A stretch of DNA of 64,000 bases from an uncultured Bacteroidales bacterium (GCA_902800715.1 CADCFN010000002.1:1-64000), one strand, 5' to 3'. Shown: positions 7,894 through 17,012, numbered from the stretch's first letter. The notes: generated by a model not told the origin, from the letters alone. Made by a program: numbers and translations.

Positions 7894-9309
7894 TTAGAAG
7901 TAGAAGTCGCGCTTGCCGGCAGCGATTTCCTGGATATGCTGGCCTGCGATTTCGCGAACTCGTTGGTTGGTAATCTTTGCCAATTCCTTTTCTATCAAGG
8001 CATTGCCCTTGACGATAGTGTCCTCGCTGGCGAAGTCCATGAGATATTCCTTGAGCGTCATCAGTGCATTGGGCGTGCAGATGTCGCCAATCTTACCTGC
8101 TTTGCACAATTCCATGAAGCGGTCGCCTGTGCGGCCCGAACGGTAGCATGCGGTGCAGAAGCTGGGCAGGTAACCGATAGACAGCAGCCAGTTGATGACC
8201 TCGTCGAGGGTGCGCGTGTCGCTCACGTCGAACTGTGCCGTCTCGTCGTGGCGTTCTACCGTGGTGTAGCCGCCCACGCTGGTGCGGCTGCCGCCACTGA
8301 TTTGGGAAACGCCCAGGTCAAGCACCTTGGCGCGTACGCTCTGGCTCTCGCGGGTAGAGATAATCATGCCGGTATAGGGCACTGCAAGACGGATGACGGC
8401 GATGATGCGGCAGAAGATTTCGTCGGGCAGCACGTCGGGGAACTCGTCGAGGGTGATGTCCTCGGCAGGGCAGATGCGCGGCACGCTGATGGTGTGAGGT
8501 CCCACACCGAACTTGGCCTCGAGGTGCTCGGCGTGCATCAACAGTCCCACGAAGTCATAGCGGTAGGTCGTCAAGCCATACAGAACGCCGATGCCCACGT
8601 CGTCGCAGCCACCCATCTGGGCACGGTCCATGGCCTCGGTGTGGTAGCAGTAGTCGCTCTTGGGTCCCGTGGGATGCAGGGTCTCGTAGTTCTTGCGGTT
8701 GTAGGTCTCTTGGAACAGGATATAGGTGCCGATACCTGCGGCCTTCAGCTTCTCGTAGGCCTCGACTGTGGTAGCGGCTATATTCACGTTCAAGCGGCGG
8801 ATTTCGCCATTGCCCACCTTAGTGTTATAAATTGTGTGGATAGACTCCAGAATATACTCAAGCGGGTTCATCACGGGGTGCTCACCAGCCTCGAGGGCGA
8901 TGCGCTTGTGGCCCATCTTGACCAAGGCTTCGACTTCGGCACGGATTTCGTCCTGAGAGAGTTTCTTGCGGGGAATGGTCTTGTTTTTGGCATGGTAGGG
9001 ACAGTAAACGCACCCGTTGATGCAGTAATTGGACAGGTACAGCGGTGCGAACATCACGATGCGGTTGCCGTAGAAGCGGCGCTTCACATCTTTGGCAAGC
9101 TGCTCATAGCGCTCAATCAGGTCCGGTTGGTCGCAGTCAAGCAGCACGGCAGCCTCACGGTGGGTCAAGCCCTTGCATTTGGCTGCTTTTTCTATAATCT
9201 CCTCAATCAGAGCACGATTGCTCTTATTCTTCTCAGCGTAGGCTAAGGTTTCCAGTATCTCACTGTCGTCGATGAACTCATCGGCATGGTTTGACTTGAC
9301 GTTATACAT
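7894..9309 (-). CDS. hydG: [FeFe] hydrogenase maturase HydG, radical SAM tyrosine lyase
   Basis: Makes CO and cyanide from tyrosine on an iron centre for the H-cluster 2Fe subunit. The radical-SAM motif C-x3-C-x2-C is in NYCINGCVYCPYH (about residues 86-98), and the C-terminal auxiliary-cluster motif is CTACYRSGRTGDRFM followed by a third Cys, which separates HydG from ThiH. The chosen start (MYNVKSNHAD) gives 471 residues, the usual family size; an in-frame ATG 22 codons upstream would place the start before the predicted promoter and is rejected. It is the first gene of a hydG-hydF unit. No hydE was found in the window. Confidence 0.96.
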   Translation of the reverse strand: MYNVKSNHADEFIDDSEILETLAYAEKNKSNRALIEEIIEKAAKCKGLTHREAAVLLDCDQPDLIERYEQLAKDVKRRFYGNRIVMFAPLYLSNYCINGCVYCPYHAKNKTIPRKKLSQDEIRAEVEALVKMGHKRIALEAGEHPVMNPLEYILESIHTIYNTKVGNGEIRRLNVNIAATTVEAYEKLKAAGIGTYILFQETYNRKNYETLHPTGPKSDYCYHTEAMDRAQMGGCDDVGIGVLYGLTTYRYDFVGLLMHAEHLEAKFGVGPHTISVPRICPAEDITLDEFPDVLPDEIFCRIIAVIRLAVPYTGMIISTRESQSVRAKVLDLGVSQISGGSRTSVGGYTTVERHDETAQFDVSDTRTLDEVINWLLSIGYLPSFCTACYRSGRTGDRFMELCKAGKIGDICTPNALMTLKEYLMDFASEDTIVKGNALIEKELAKITNQRVREIAGQHIQEIAAGKRDFYF

Positions 9310-9340
9310 GATATCATTAGTTATTAGTCGTTTCAACATG

Positions 9341-9372
9341 CAAAGATAGTGCAAGCCGATAGGATATCCAAA
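9341..9372 (-). promoter_or_regulatory. hydG-hydF promoter
   Basis: On the minus strand TTTG (plus 9369-9372), a 20-base spacer and TATCTTTG (plus 9341-9348). The predicted transcript begins about 30 bases before the hydG ATG. Confidence 0.8.
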
Positions 9373-9515
9373 CAAAAAATTACTTTTGTTTATGCTGTTT
9401 GTGCTTTCTAGAGAGCCTGCTTGTATTATCTAGCCAATGCAACGAAAAATCATGAAAAAGGTATCACTTGCAATCATTGTCCCTGCTAAAAAAAGATAAT
9501 AAAACAAAAACTTGC

Positions 9516-9545
9516 TTGTAGTGCTAGTGATTTGCACTATCTTTG
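9516..9545 (+). promoter_or_regulatory. lptD promoter
   Basis: TTG at 9516-9518, a 19-base spacer and TATCTTTG at 9538-9545. It places the transcription start near 9549-9550, which rules out lptD start codons upstream of that point. Confidence 0.75.
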
Positions 9546-9571
9546 CATGTTTATTGGTAAAACTCGGCAGA

Positions 9572-12310
9572 TTGACGTTGAAGAGTGTCCATATCATCCT
9601 GGCTCTGGTGGCGGCGGTGACGCTGTTACCGCTTTTGTCACATGGACAGGTCGTGACAGGCAATACCCTTGACTTGACTCAGACTGTCGATTCCATCATC
9701 AGGGCCGAGGGTGACTCGGCAGAGGCACAATCAGTACAAGAAAATGCGCTGGTGCCGAGGGACACAAGCCGTTTTATCCGCGAGCGCGTGGATTTGGACC
9801 ATGTGGTGCAATTCAATGCCAAGGACAGCATCATCCTGTATGGACGCAGTCAGGCTGTAATGTACGGTAACGGAAAAATCCAGTATGGCGACATCGACAT
9901 GACGGCAGCCCAGATCAGCATGGATATGGACAGCAGTCAGGTGCAGGCCATCGGTGTACCCGACACTGTGGGTGATTTGGTCGGGAATCCGGTTTTCAAG
10001 GACAACAGTGGCGAATATGAATCCAAGGTGATGAAATACAACTTCAAGACCAAACGCGGTTTCATCACCGACATCGTCACCGAGCAGGGCGAAGGCTACC
10101 TCACGGGCGGTATCACCAAGAAGACCGAGGACGACTATTACTACATCAAGGACGGCCGCTACACCACCTGTGACGACCACGAACACCCGCACTTCTATTT
10201 CCAGCTCACCAAGGCCAAAGTCAAGCCCAAGAAGAATGTAGTGACAGGTCCCGCCTATATGGTGCTGGAGGACCTGCCGTTGCCCATTGCGGTGCCCTTC
10301 GGCTATTTCCCCTTCAGCGAGAAGTACCAGAGCGGTATCTTGATGCCCACCGTCGGCGAGGACTATAACCGCGGTTTCTACCTGCGCAACGGCGGCTACT
10401 ATCTGGCTTTGGGCCAGTATGCCGACCTTGCCTTGACGGGTGAAATCTATACGCGTGGTTCGTGGGGCCTGTCGGCGCAGTCGTCCTACTCCAAACGCTA
10501 CAAGTTCTCAGGTTCATTCAGTGTCAATTATCTCACAACGGTGACGGGTGAGAAAGGTGACCCTGATTACAGTAAGATGAAGAACTTCCAGGTCTTGTGG
10601 AACCACAGCCAGAACCAGAAAGCGAATCCTTATCTGACCTTCTCGGCTAGCGTAAACTTCGCCACCTCAGGCTATTCCCGCAACAGCCTGAACACCTATT
10701 ACACCAAGGCCTTTACCGAGAACACCAAGAGCAGTACTGTCAACCTGACCTATAAGATTCCTAACAGCAAATGGTCAATATCGACCAATGCCAACATCTC
10801 GCAGCGAACCGCCGACTCGACATTGACCGTGTCGTTCCCTAACGTGACAATCAGCATGAGTCAGACGGCGCCGTTCAAGCGCAAGCGGGCCGTAGGTGAC
10901 GAGCGCTGGTATGAGAAAATCAAGATAAACTATACTGGACGTTTCCAGAATTCATTGACAGCCAAGCAGAACGATTTCCTGCACAAGAGCTTGGTGAAGG
11001 ACTGGCGCAATGGCATGAGCCACACAATGCCCATTCAAGCGACATTTAATGTGTTTAAGTATTTCAACATCACGCCTAATATCACCTTGAATGACCGCAT
11101 GTACACCAGCAAGATTCTCCAGCAATGGGATCCTAATGCCAGTGCCGTTGTCAGGGACACGACCTATGGCTTTTACAACATTTTCGATTTCAATTTCGGC
11201 GTTTCTGTCAGCACCAAGGTCTATGGTTTCTTTAAGCCATTGAAGTTCTTGGGCAAATTGAGCGAGAAACTGCAGATGGTGCGCCATGTGATGACACCGT
11301 CGGTATCGTTCACGGCAACACCCGACTTTGGCGCCCCCTTCTGGGGATATTACGGCAATTATGAACGCGTGATGACCGACGGCACGGTGATGCCGGTGCG
11401 TTATAGCTATTTCCAGCACGGTCTATACGGCAGTGCCCCCAGTGGCAAGTCTGGAGTAATTTCGTTCAACATCGCTAACAACCTGGAAGCCAAAGTCAAG
11501 AGCGAGAGCGACAGCACGGGCTTCAAGAAGATTTCGCTCATCGAGAACTTTACCCTGTCCCAGTCGTGCAACCTCGCTGCCGACTCCCTGAAGTGGAGTA
11601 ACCTCTCGACCAGCATCATGCTGCGCTTGACCAAGGGGTTCAACCTTAACCTCAATGCCACATGGGATGTCTATAAATATGCTGTCAGTCCTACTGGCTC
11701 TCCAGTGAGAATCAACAAGTTGCGCTTGTTTAACGGCGGAGGATGGGGACGTCTGTCCAGCACGGGTACCTCGTTCTCCTATACCTTCAACAATGATACC
11801 TTCCGCCGCAAGCGAAACAAAGATAAGAAAGACAATGAGCAGCAGTCGCGTACCGATACTAACCGTAGCAATACCGATGAAAAAGAGGATGAAGGGAAGG
11901 ATTCGGGACAGACGACCGACCTGGAACTGGTCGACGGTTATGCCAAGTGGGAATGCCCATGGAGCCTGACGCTCAATTATTCAGTATCTTACGGGTACGG
12001 CTCCTTTAACTATAAAAAACTGGAATATAATGGCAAATGGACCCAGAATCTGAGCCTCAATGCCACTATACGTCCCACCAAGAACTGGTCGTTTAATGCA
12101 TCGGCGAGCTACAACTTTGATACCCACAAGATTGCTTACATGAACTGTACCATTTCGCGACAGATGCACTGTTTCGAGATGAGTGCTAGCTTTGTGCCTG
12201 TGGGTCCTTACAAGAGTTACAATTTCCACATTGCCGTCAAGTCGTCCATCCTCCAGGATGTCAAGTATGACAAGCATTCCAGCATGAACAATGGCGTCAC
12301 CTGGTACTAA
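9572..12310 (+). CDS. lptD: LPS assembly outer-membrane protein LptD (Bacteroidetes type), non-ATG start
   Basis: About 912 residues: a signal peptide (VHIILALVAAVTLLPLLSHG), an N-terminal OstA-like beta-jellyroll (DLDHVVQFNAKDSIILYGRS onward), then a long barrel rich in alternating aromatic strands and a low-complexity charged loop near residue 770 (RRKRNKDKKDNEQQ). It would insert LPS into the outer leaflet of the outer membrane. No ATG is available in frame near the signal peptide; candidate starts are TTG at 9554, 9572 or 9578. I chose 9572 because it leaves a leader of about 20 bases behind the predicted promoter; 9554 would leave about 5. An out-of-frame ATG at 9547 opens only a 40-codon frame. 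The 3' end overlaps the next gene by 20 bases. Confidence 0.85.
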   Translation: MTLKSVHIILALVAAVTLLPLLSHGQVVTGNTLDLTQTVDSIIRAEGDSAEAQSVQENALVPRDTSRFIRERVDLDHVVQFNAKDSIILYGRSQAVMYGNGKIQYGDIDMTAAQISMDMDSSQVQAIGVPDTVGDLVGNPVFKDNSGEYESKVMKYNFKTKRGFITDIVTEQGEGYLTGGITKKTEDDYYYIKDGRYTTCDDHEHPHFYFQLTKAKVKPKKNVVTGPAYMVLEDLPLPIAVPFGYFPFSEKYQSGILMPTVGEDYNRGFYLRNGGYYLALGQYADLALTGEIYTRGSWGLSAQSSYSKRYKFSGSFSVNYLTTVTGEKGDPDYSKMKNFQVLWNHSQNQKANPYLTFSASVNFATSGYSRNSLNTYYTKAFTENTKSSTVNLTYKIPNSKWSISTNANISQRTADSTLTVSFPNVTISMSQTAPFKRKRAVGDERWYEKIKINYTGRFQNSLTAKQNDFLHKSLVKDWRNGMSHTMPIQATFNVFKYFNITPNITLNDRMYTSKILQQWDPNASAVVRDTTYGFYNIFDFNFGVSVSTKVYGFFKPLKFLGKLSEKLQMVRHVMTPSVSFTATPDFGAPFWGYYGNYERVMTDGTVMPVRYSYFQHGLYGSAPSGKSGVISFNIANNLEAKVKSESDSTGFKKISLIENFTLSQSCNLAADSLKWSNLSTSIMLRLTKGFNLNLNATWDVYKYAVSPTGSPVRINKLRLFNGGGWGRLSSTGTSFSYTFNNDTFRRKRNKDKKDNEQQSRTDTNRSNTDEKEDEGKDSGQTTDLELVDGYAKWECPWSLTLNYSVSYGYGSFNYKKLEYNGKWTQNLSLNATIRPTKNWSFNASASYNFDTHKIAYMNCTISRQMHCFEMSASFVPVGPYKSYNFHIAVKSSILQDVKYDKHSSMNNGVTWY

Positions 12311-12953
12311 AATCTTCACCCTTATTGTTTTATTTTCCGTTGCCCTGACGACTGTGGGGCAATCGGTAAAGGATTTGCGCGAGGGAGACCTGCTCTTCTG
12401 CTGTACCGACACGGCTAACGCCATCACAGCGGTGACGAGTGGGGTAGAGGACCTGCCCATCGACCACGTGGCGGTATTCCACCGCATCGGCGGTGTGGAG
12501 GGTATCCCTTATGTAATCGAAGCGGTAAAACCAGCCGTTCGGCTCACGCCCGTCGATACGTTCATGTGTAACAATCCTCATGTGGTAGTTGGTCGCGTGA
12601 AGGTTGATTTCGACCTTCCTCAATCCGTCAGGCGATGCCTTGCGATGGTCGGTAAGCCATACGATGACCTCTATTTGCCCGGTGACAGCGCCATTTATTG
12701 CAGCGAGCTGGTGCAACTGAACTTCAGGTCAGTTTCAAACCAACCCGTTTTCGAGCCTGTGCCCATGTCATTTCATGACGTAACAGGCAGGGTGACCGAC
12801 TACTGGCAAGAATTCTATGCGCGACGAGGAATGACCGTGCCTGAGGGCGCCCCTGGCACCAATCCGGGTGAATTGTCACGACGTCAAGAAGTTAACATCA
12901 TAGGCAAGATACTCTATTCTGATCATGATATTCTATTTCACTGGTACAGGTAA
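12291..12953 (+). CDS. Secreted YiiX/YebB-like NlpC/P60-superfamily cysteine hydrolase
   Basis: 220 residues with a signal peptide (cleavage after about TTVGQ). The motifs fit the permuted papain-fold YiiX/YebB group: GDLLF near residue 33, catalytic His in DHVAVFH (about 58), and catalytic Cys in IYCSELV (about 137). Members of this group are thought to cut amide, peptide or lipid-amide bonds in the envelope; the substrate here is unknown. It begins inside the end of lptD (20-base overlap) and ends inside the next gene (29-base overlap), so the three are translationally linked. Confidence 0.75.
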   Translation: MASPGTKIFTLIVLFSVALTTVGQSVKDLREGDLLFCCTDTANAITAVTSGVEDLPIDHVAVFHRIGGVEGIPYVIEAVKPAVRLTPVDTFMCNNPHVVVGRVKVDFDLPQSVRRCLAMVGKPYDDLYLPGDSAIYCSELVQLNFRSVSNQPVFEPVPMSFHDVTGRVTDYWQEFYARRGMTVPEGAPGTNPGELSRRQEVNIIGKILYSDHDILFHWYR

Positions 12954-13701
12954 CACGGGCTTTGTCGCTTCCCGTTTGGCCGAAGAAACAGGCGAACGCC
13001 TGGTGTCTATCGCATCGGCAGTAGTCAAGGGGGAATATGACTACCAGCTGGCGGCTGATGAGCGCATCGGCTTCTGTTTCCCGATTCATGGTTGGCGGCC
13101 GCCATTCATCGTCAGGGATTTTGTCAAGCGTCTGCACTTGGATGGCTACAACGGGCAATTTTGCTATGCCTTTGCTACCTGTGGCGATGATGTGGGCTTG
13201 GCGTTTGATTACCTTCGTGACGATTTGCAACAGGTTGGCGTTAACCTCGACAGCGTCTATTCGGTCATCATGCCCGAAACCTACAATTTCCCCTTTATCG
13301 ACCAGATTGATACCCCCGAGACTGCCCAACGCAAGATTGCCGATGCACGCGAGCAGTTGGCAGCTATGATTCCGGGCATTGTGAATCGCGCGCGTGGCGA
13401 GAAGAACATCAACAAGAGCCGATGGCCCCGCACTAACAGTATTATGCTGGGCGGTTTTTTCCTCAAACATTGGGTTACCGATTGCAAGTTTACCGTTGAT
13501 ACCGGAGCCTGCATCCGTTGCGGCAAATGCCAGCAAGTGTGTCCCGTGGGCAATATCGACTGCGGCACCGGTAATCCTCCCGAGTGGCAGCACAATGGAC
13601 TGTGTACCACCTGCTTCTCCTGCTACCACCATTGCCCCGTTCATGCCATCGACTTTGCAGGCCGCACGCGAGGCAAGCGCCAGTACTATTTCAACCAGTA
13701 G
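12925..13701 (+). CDS. EFR1-family flavodoxin-ferredoxin fusion protein
   Basis: 258 residues. The N-terminus is a flavodoxin-like fold (FTGTGNTGFVA forms the FMN phosphate loop, residues 5-15), and the C-terminus has two [4Fe-4S] motifs: CIRCGKCQQVC (about 193-203) and CTTCFSCYHHC (about 222-232), each followed by Pro. EFR1 proteins are cytoplasmic electron carriers of unassigned pathway. It overlaps the preceding hydrolase gene, so it lies in the lptD operon; a link between the redox protein and the envelope enzymes is not obvious. Confidence 0.85.
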   Translation: MIFYFTGTGNTGFVASRLAEETGERLVSIASAVVKGEYDYQLAADERIGFCFPIHGWRPPFIVRDFVKRLHLDGYNGQFCYAFATCGDDVGLAFDYLRDDLQQVGVNLDSVYSVIMPETYNFPFIDQIDTPETAQRKIADAREQLAAMIPGIVNRARGEKNINKSRWPRTNSIMLGGFFLKHWVTDCKFTVDTGACIRCGKCQQVCPVGNIDCGTGNPPEWQHNGLCTTCFSCYHHCPVHAIDFAGRTRGKRQYYFNQ

Positions 13702-13810
13702 CACTCACCCTCGCCCTGCAACTCACGTTTACTATCTTTTTTATCCTCAACAATTGTACTTCAACAGTAAAAAAGCGTCGGCAATCCACGATTAAGTGAA
13801 AACAAATTAG

Positions 13811-13818
13811 TACCTTTG
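13811..13818 (+). promoter_or_regulatory. -7 box before the LysE-family gene
   Basis: TACCTTTG, 28 bases before the start codon; no good -33 TTG at the expected spacing. Confidence 0.6.
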
Positions 13819-13846
13819 TAGCTTGTAAACAGAATAACCTCCAGTA

Positions 13847-14503
13847 TTGGGTACTATCATATCCATATTAATCGGTTGTGTGTCAATAGGTATCATCCTG
13901 TCGGCACCCATGGGGCCTATTGGCATCTTGTGTATCCAGCGCACCTTGAACAAGGGGCGTAATTCGGGCTTTTTCACCGGTGTGGGTGCTGCCGCCAGCG
14001 ACCTGCTCTACTGTCTGCTGGTGGGGCTTGGCATTTCACTGGTGACCGATTTCATTGCCGACCATGTCAACATCCTGCAGATTCTGGGCAGCATCATCCT
14101 GATTGTCTATGCCCTCTACATGATTTTCCACAATCCCGTGAGCCAGATTAAGGAGAAACTGGACCAGCGTGATGACTACCTGCGAGATGCAGGCACGGGT
14201 TTCCTGTTCACCCTGAGCAATCCGCTCATTATGTTTCTGATTATCCCTTTGTTTGCCCGTTTCGGTTTCCCGTTGCCTGAATACAAGTTCTACCACATCA
14301 TTTTGGGGTATGCTTTTATTGTTTTGGGCGCTTTGATATGGTGGGCAGTCATTACCTTCTTTGTCGATAAGGTGCGCACTCACTTCAATATCCGCTCCAT
14401 GTGGCTTATCAACCGCATCATCGGCATCATCATCATCCTGCTTTCCTGCTACGGTCTTGTAACAGGCATTTACGCCTATCTCCAGCAGCTGCAAGTCATC
14501 TGA
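13847..14503 (+). CDS. LysE-family inner-membrane exporter
   Basis: 218 residues with about six hydrophobic segments and the N-terminal LysE/RhtB hallmark SAPMGPIGILCIQRTL (about residues 19-34). The family exports amino acids or other small metabolites; substrate unknown. The start is TTG at 13847, chosen because the family needs the preceding hydrophobic stretch and the only nearby ATG (the Met of APMGP) would remove it. It is a single-gene unit, with a promoter box before and a bidirectional terminator after. Confidence 0.8.
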   Translation: MGTIISILIGCVSIGIILSAPMGPIGILCIQRTLNKGRNSGFFTGVGAAASDLLYCLLVGLGISLVTDFIADHVNILQILGSIILIVYALYMIFHNPVSQIKEKLDQRDDYLRDAGTGFLFTLSNPLIMFLIIPLFARFGFPLPEYKFYHIILGYAFIVLGALIWWAVITFFVDKVRTHFNIRSMWLINRIIGIIIILLSCYGLVTGIYAYLQQLQVI

Positions 14504-14527
14504 CATCACAACTATTGATAATACAAC

Positions 14528-14558
14528 AAAAAGGGAGTTATTGAAAACTCCCTTTTTT
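14528..14558. terminator. Bidirectional terminator between the LysE gene and buk
   Basis: A 12-bp stem (AAAAAGGGAGTT pairing with AACTCCCTTTTT) with a short loop has A/T runs on both sides, so it can serve both convergent genes. Confidence 0.9.
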
Positions 14559-14585
14559 GTTTGCGCCATGCTATGGCGTGGAAAA

Positions 14586-15641
14586 TCAATATTTCTTGAC
14601 TTCAATCTCGCCCTTCAGAACAGCGGCTGCGTTCTCGGCAAGAGCCGACATCTCGTCCTCACCGGGATATACATGCACGGGTGCCATCCAGTCGACACGT
14701 TTCTTGAGCTCATCAACCATATAGTTCCAATAGGCGATACCGCCGGTAATGAGAATGGCGTCAATCTTGCCGCACAGGACTGCGCCCTTCTCGGCGATAG
14801 CCTTGGCAATATGGTAAATCATGGCATTGATGACGAGCTTGGCTTTCTCGTCGCCATTGTTCATCATCTTCTCGGCCTCAATCATGTCGGTAGTGCCCAG
14901 GTGCGAGAATACGCCACCCTTGCCCGATATCATCTTCAGAATCTCGTCTTTGGTGTACTCACCGCTGAAGCACAGGTTCACCAGCTCTTTAGCGGGAAGG
15001 CTGCCGGCGCGCTCGGGTGAGAACGGGCCCTCACCATCAAGAGCGTTGTTCACGTCAACGGCACGGCCATGGTCGTGAGCAGCTACCGAGATACCGCCGC
15101 CCAGGTGGGCAACGATGAGGTTCAGGTCCTCGTAGCGCTTGCCGTTCTCCTTGGCGAAGCGGCGGGCGATGGCGCGCTGGTTCAAGGCGTGCCAGATGCT
15201 CTCGCGCTTGAACATTGACAGACCGCAGACGCGGGCATAATCGTTCAACTCGTCGGTCACGACGGGGTCGGCGATGTAGCAGGGACAACCCAGACCCTTG
15301 GCAATCTCGTTAGCAATTACGCAACCCAGGTCGCATGCGTGCTGGTGTTCGCTGGCATAGGTAGCCTGAATCATGTTCTCGTCAACGGCATACACACCGC
15401 CAGGAAGCGGCTTGGTCAAACTGCCACGAGCAACAATGGCGTCAAACTCCACGGGGATGCCGGCTTTCTCCAACTCGCCAAGAATCATCTTGCGGCGGAA
15501 GTCAAACTGGTCGGTAATTTTGGCATACGGTGCAAGTTCCTCGGCTGCGTGACGGATAACTTTAATCAGTTTGGGTTCGCCGTTCTCAACGACAGCCATC
15601 TTGGTGGAGGTCGATCCGGGATTGATGACTAAGATTTTCAT
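14586..15641 (-). CDS. buk: Butyrate (branched-chain acyl) kinase
   Basis: Converts butyryl-phosphate and ADP to butyrate and ATP in the cytoplasm. The 351-residue protein has the acetokinase-family motifs NPGSTSTKMAV (7-17), the adenosine-binding HLGGGIS (about 179-185) and ITGG near residue 295; length matches butyrate kinases (about 355). It follows ptb on the same strand with 64 bases between, so together they form the Ptb-Buk route from acyl-CoA to acid with substrate-level ATP. In Bacteroidales the pair may act on branched acyl groups (inference). The gap before its ATG holds an array of five heptamers. Confidence 0.93.
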   Translation of the reverse strand: MKILVINPGSTSTKMAVVENGEPKLIKVIRHAAEELAPYAKITDQFDFRRKMILGELEKAGIPVEFDAIVARGSLTKPLPGGVYAVDENMIQATYASEHQHACDLGCVIANEIAKGLGCPCYIADPVVTDELNDYARVCGLSMFKRESIWHALNQRAIARRFAKENGKRYEDLNLIVAHLGGGISVAAHDHGRAVDVNNALDGEGPFSPERAGSLPAKELVNLCFSGEYTKDEILKMISGKGGVFSHLGTTDMIEAEKMMNNGDEKAKLVINAMIYHIAKAIAEKGAVLCGKIDAILITGGIAYWNYMVDELKKRVDWMAPVHVYPGEDEMSALAENAAAVLKGEIEVKKY

Positions 15642-15643
15642 AT

Positions 15644-15678
15644 GTTCTAGTTTTTAGTATTCGGTTTTTGGTTTTCAG
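15644..15678 (-). repeat. Heptamer array upstream of buk
   Basis: Five consecutive 7-bp units, on the plus strand GTTCTAG-TTTTTAG-TATTCGG-TTTTTGG-TTTTCAG, ending two bases before the buk ATG. On the buk sense strand they read CTGAAAA-like. Confidence 0.7.
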
Positions 15679-15705
15679 TTTGTGCTAGTGTCTTGAAAAT
15701 AGACC

Positions 15706-16617
15706 TTACTCGGCTGCCATCGTGGCAACGGCAAGGCTGTAGAACTTGGACTGGGCGCTGTCGGCACGCGAGGGTACCACAGCGGGGCACTTGGCACCCA
15801 GCAGCAGACCAGCAGTGCTGGCACCGGCAAACAGGGTGATGGCTTTATAGAACACGTTACCGGCCTCGATGTCGGGCATAATGAGCACGTCGCTGTCGCC
15901 CTGCAAGGGTGACGTCAGGCCTTTGGCCTCCATGGCGTGCATGCTGCAGGCGCACTTGGCATCCAGCGGACCGTCAACGATACACTTGCCCAGCTCGCCC
16001 TTGTTGGCCATGTCGATAATAACGGGATAGTCCTCGGTGAAGGGGAAGTGCTTGCCGTTGACCTTCTCGGTGCAGTGGATGAGCGCCACCTTGGGTACCT
16101 CAACGCCGAAGTTGCGTGCCACATTAGACATGTACTTCACCATCTCGATGCGCTGAGCCTGGTTGGGGTAGGGGATAACGGCAGCATCGGTGAAAATCAA
16201 CAACTTGTGATAGCTGGGAATGTCGGCAACAGCGGCGTGGGTCAGCACGTTGCCCTTGGGCAGAATGCCCGTCTCCTTGTTCAGGACGGCACGCAGCAGG
16301 TTGTCGGTGTTGATCAGACCTTTCATCAGCACGTCGGCCTTGTCTTCACGCACCAGTGCAACAGCCTTGGCAGCGGCGTCATCGGCATCGGTGGCATCGA
16401 CAAAAGTCATGTTGTCGGCAAAGGGCTTCAAGGCTTCATTGGCTTTGAGCTTCTCTTCACAGCCCACAAAGATGGCTTCGATAAAACCTGCCTCAAGAGC
16501 TTGGGCGCAGGCGGCGGGAGTTTTCTCATCGGCGGCCCATACAACGGCCACGCGTTTCTTCACGTTGTTCTCTTTGAGATGAGCAAGCAACTCATCAAAA
16601 TTCTTAATGGTGTTCAT
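15706..16617 (-). CDS. ptb: Phosphate butyryltransferase (PTA/PTB family)
   Basis: Transfers an acyl group from CoA to phosphate, giving the substrate of the kinase encoded next. The 303-residue protein belongs to the phosphate acetyl/butyryltransferase family: [17 protein letters not shown] near residue 98, the C-terminal [19 protein letters not shown] (about 245-263) and [17 protein letters not shown] (about 269-285). Length fits Ptb rather than the longer Pta. It is the first gene of ptb-buk and has its own promoter, divergent from tatA. Confidence 0.92.
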   Translation of the reverse strand: MNTIKNFDELLAHLKENNVKKRVAVVWAADEKTPAACAQALEAGFIEAIFVGCEEKLKANEALKPFADNMTFVDATDADDAAAKAVALVREDKADVLMKGLINTDNLLRAVLNKETGILPKGNVLTHAAVADIPSYHKLLIFTDAAVIPYPNQAQRIEMVKYMSNVARNFGVEVPKVALIHCTEKVNGKHFPFTEDYPVIIDMANKGELGKCIVDGPLDAKCACSMHAMEAKGLTSPLQGDSDVLIMPDIEAGNVFYKAITLFAGASTAGLLLGAKCPAVVPSRADSAQSKFYSLAVATMAAE

Positions 16618-16655
16618 TAATTAATAGTATAAAGACGTTAATGGTTTTGAATGCC

Positions 16656-16687
16656 CAAAATTACTACTTTTTTACAACATACCACAA
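16656..16687 (-). promoter_or_regulatory. ptb-buk promoter
   Basis: On the minus strand TTG (plus 16685-16687), a 21-base spacer and TAATTTTG (plus 16656-16663). It is divergent from and overlaps the region just upstream of the tatA -7 box. Confidence 0.7.
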
Positions 16688-16716
16688 TTATTTTATAACA
16701 ACTGAAAAAAAAACCT

Positions 16717-16724
16717 TACATTTG
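16717..16724 (+). promoter_or_regulatory. -7 box of tatA-tatC
   Basis: TACATTTG, about 36 bases before the tatA ATG. A matching -33 TTG is not clear. Confidence 0.6.
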
Positions 16725-16760
16725 CAGTCACTAATCAACAAGAAATCAAATAATAGGATT

Positions 16761-17000
16761 ATGATATTGAACGGAATTTTAGCTTTTTTTAACCTGGGAA
16801 CGGGTGAGATAATCGCAATCGTTGTCATTGTGCTGCTGCTCTTCGGTGGCAAGAAGATTCCCGAACTCATGCGTGGTCTGGGCAAGGGCGTCAAGTCTTT
16901 CAAGCAGGGAATGAACGAGATTGAAGACGAGATTAAGAAGCCGATTGAAGACCTTGACAAGGACAAGCCAGGCTCTCGTCCCGATAACCCAATCAACTAG
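16761..17000 (+). CDS. tatA: Twin-arginine translocase TatA
   Basis: 79-residue TatA/E protein: one N-terminal membrane helix ([17 protein letters not shown]), the [20 protein letters not shown] amphipathic helix, and an acidic soluble tail. It forms the pore-like assembly of the Tat pathway for folded proteins. An upstream in-frame ATG at 16641 would add 40 residues ahead of the family start and lies before the promoter, so ATG 16761 is used. tatC follows after 12 bases; no tatB is present, as is common in Bacteroidetes. Confidence 0.95.
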   Translation: MILNGILAFFNLGTGEIIAIVVIVLLLFGGKKIPELMRGLGKGVKSFKQGMNEIEDEIKKPIEDLDKDKPGSRPDNPIN

Positions 17001-17012
17001 TCTTGCCCGGTA

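Noticed and set aside
7840-9246. Long plus-strand open frame opposite hydG
   Set aside because: Antisense shadow of hydG, with no start context or domains.
9451-9498. Mini-ORF MKKVSLAIIVPAKKR in the hydG-lptD gap
   Set aside because: It resembles the start of a glycosyltransferase gene, but is only 15 codons long and lies upstream of the lptD promoter; nothing supports expression or a gene remnant.
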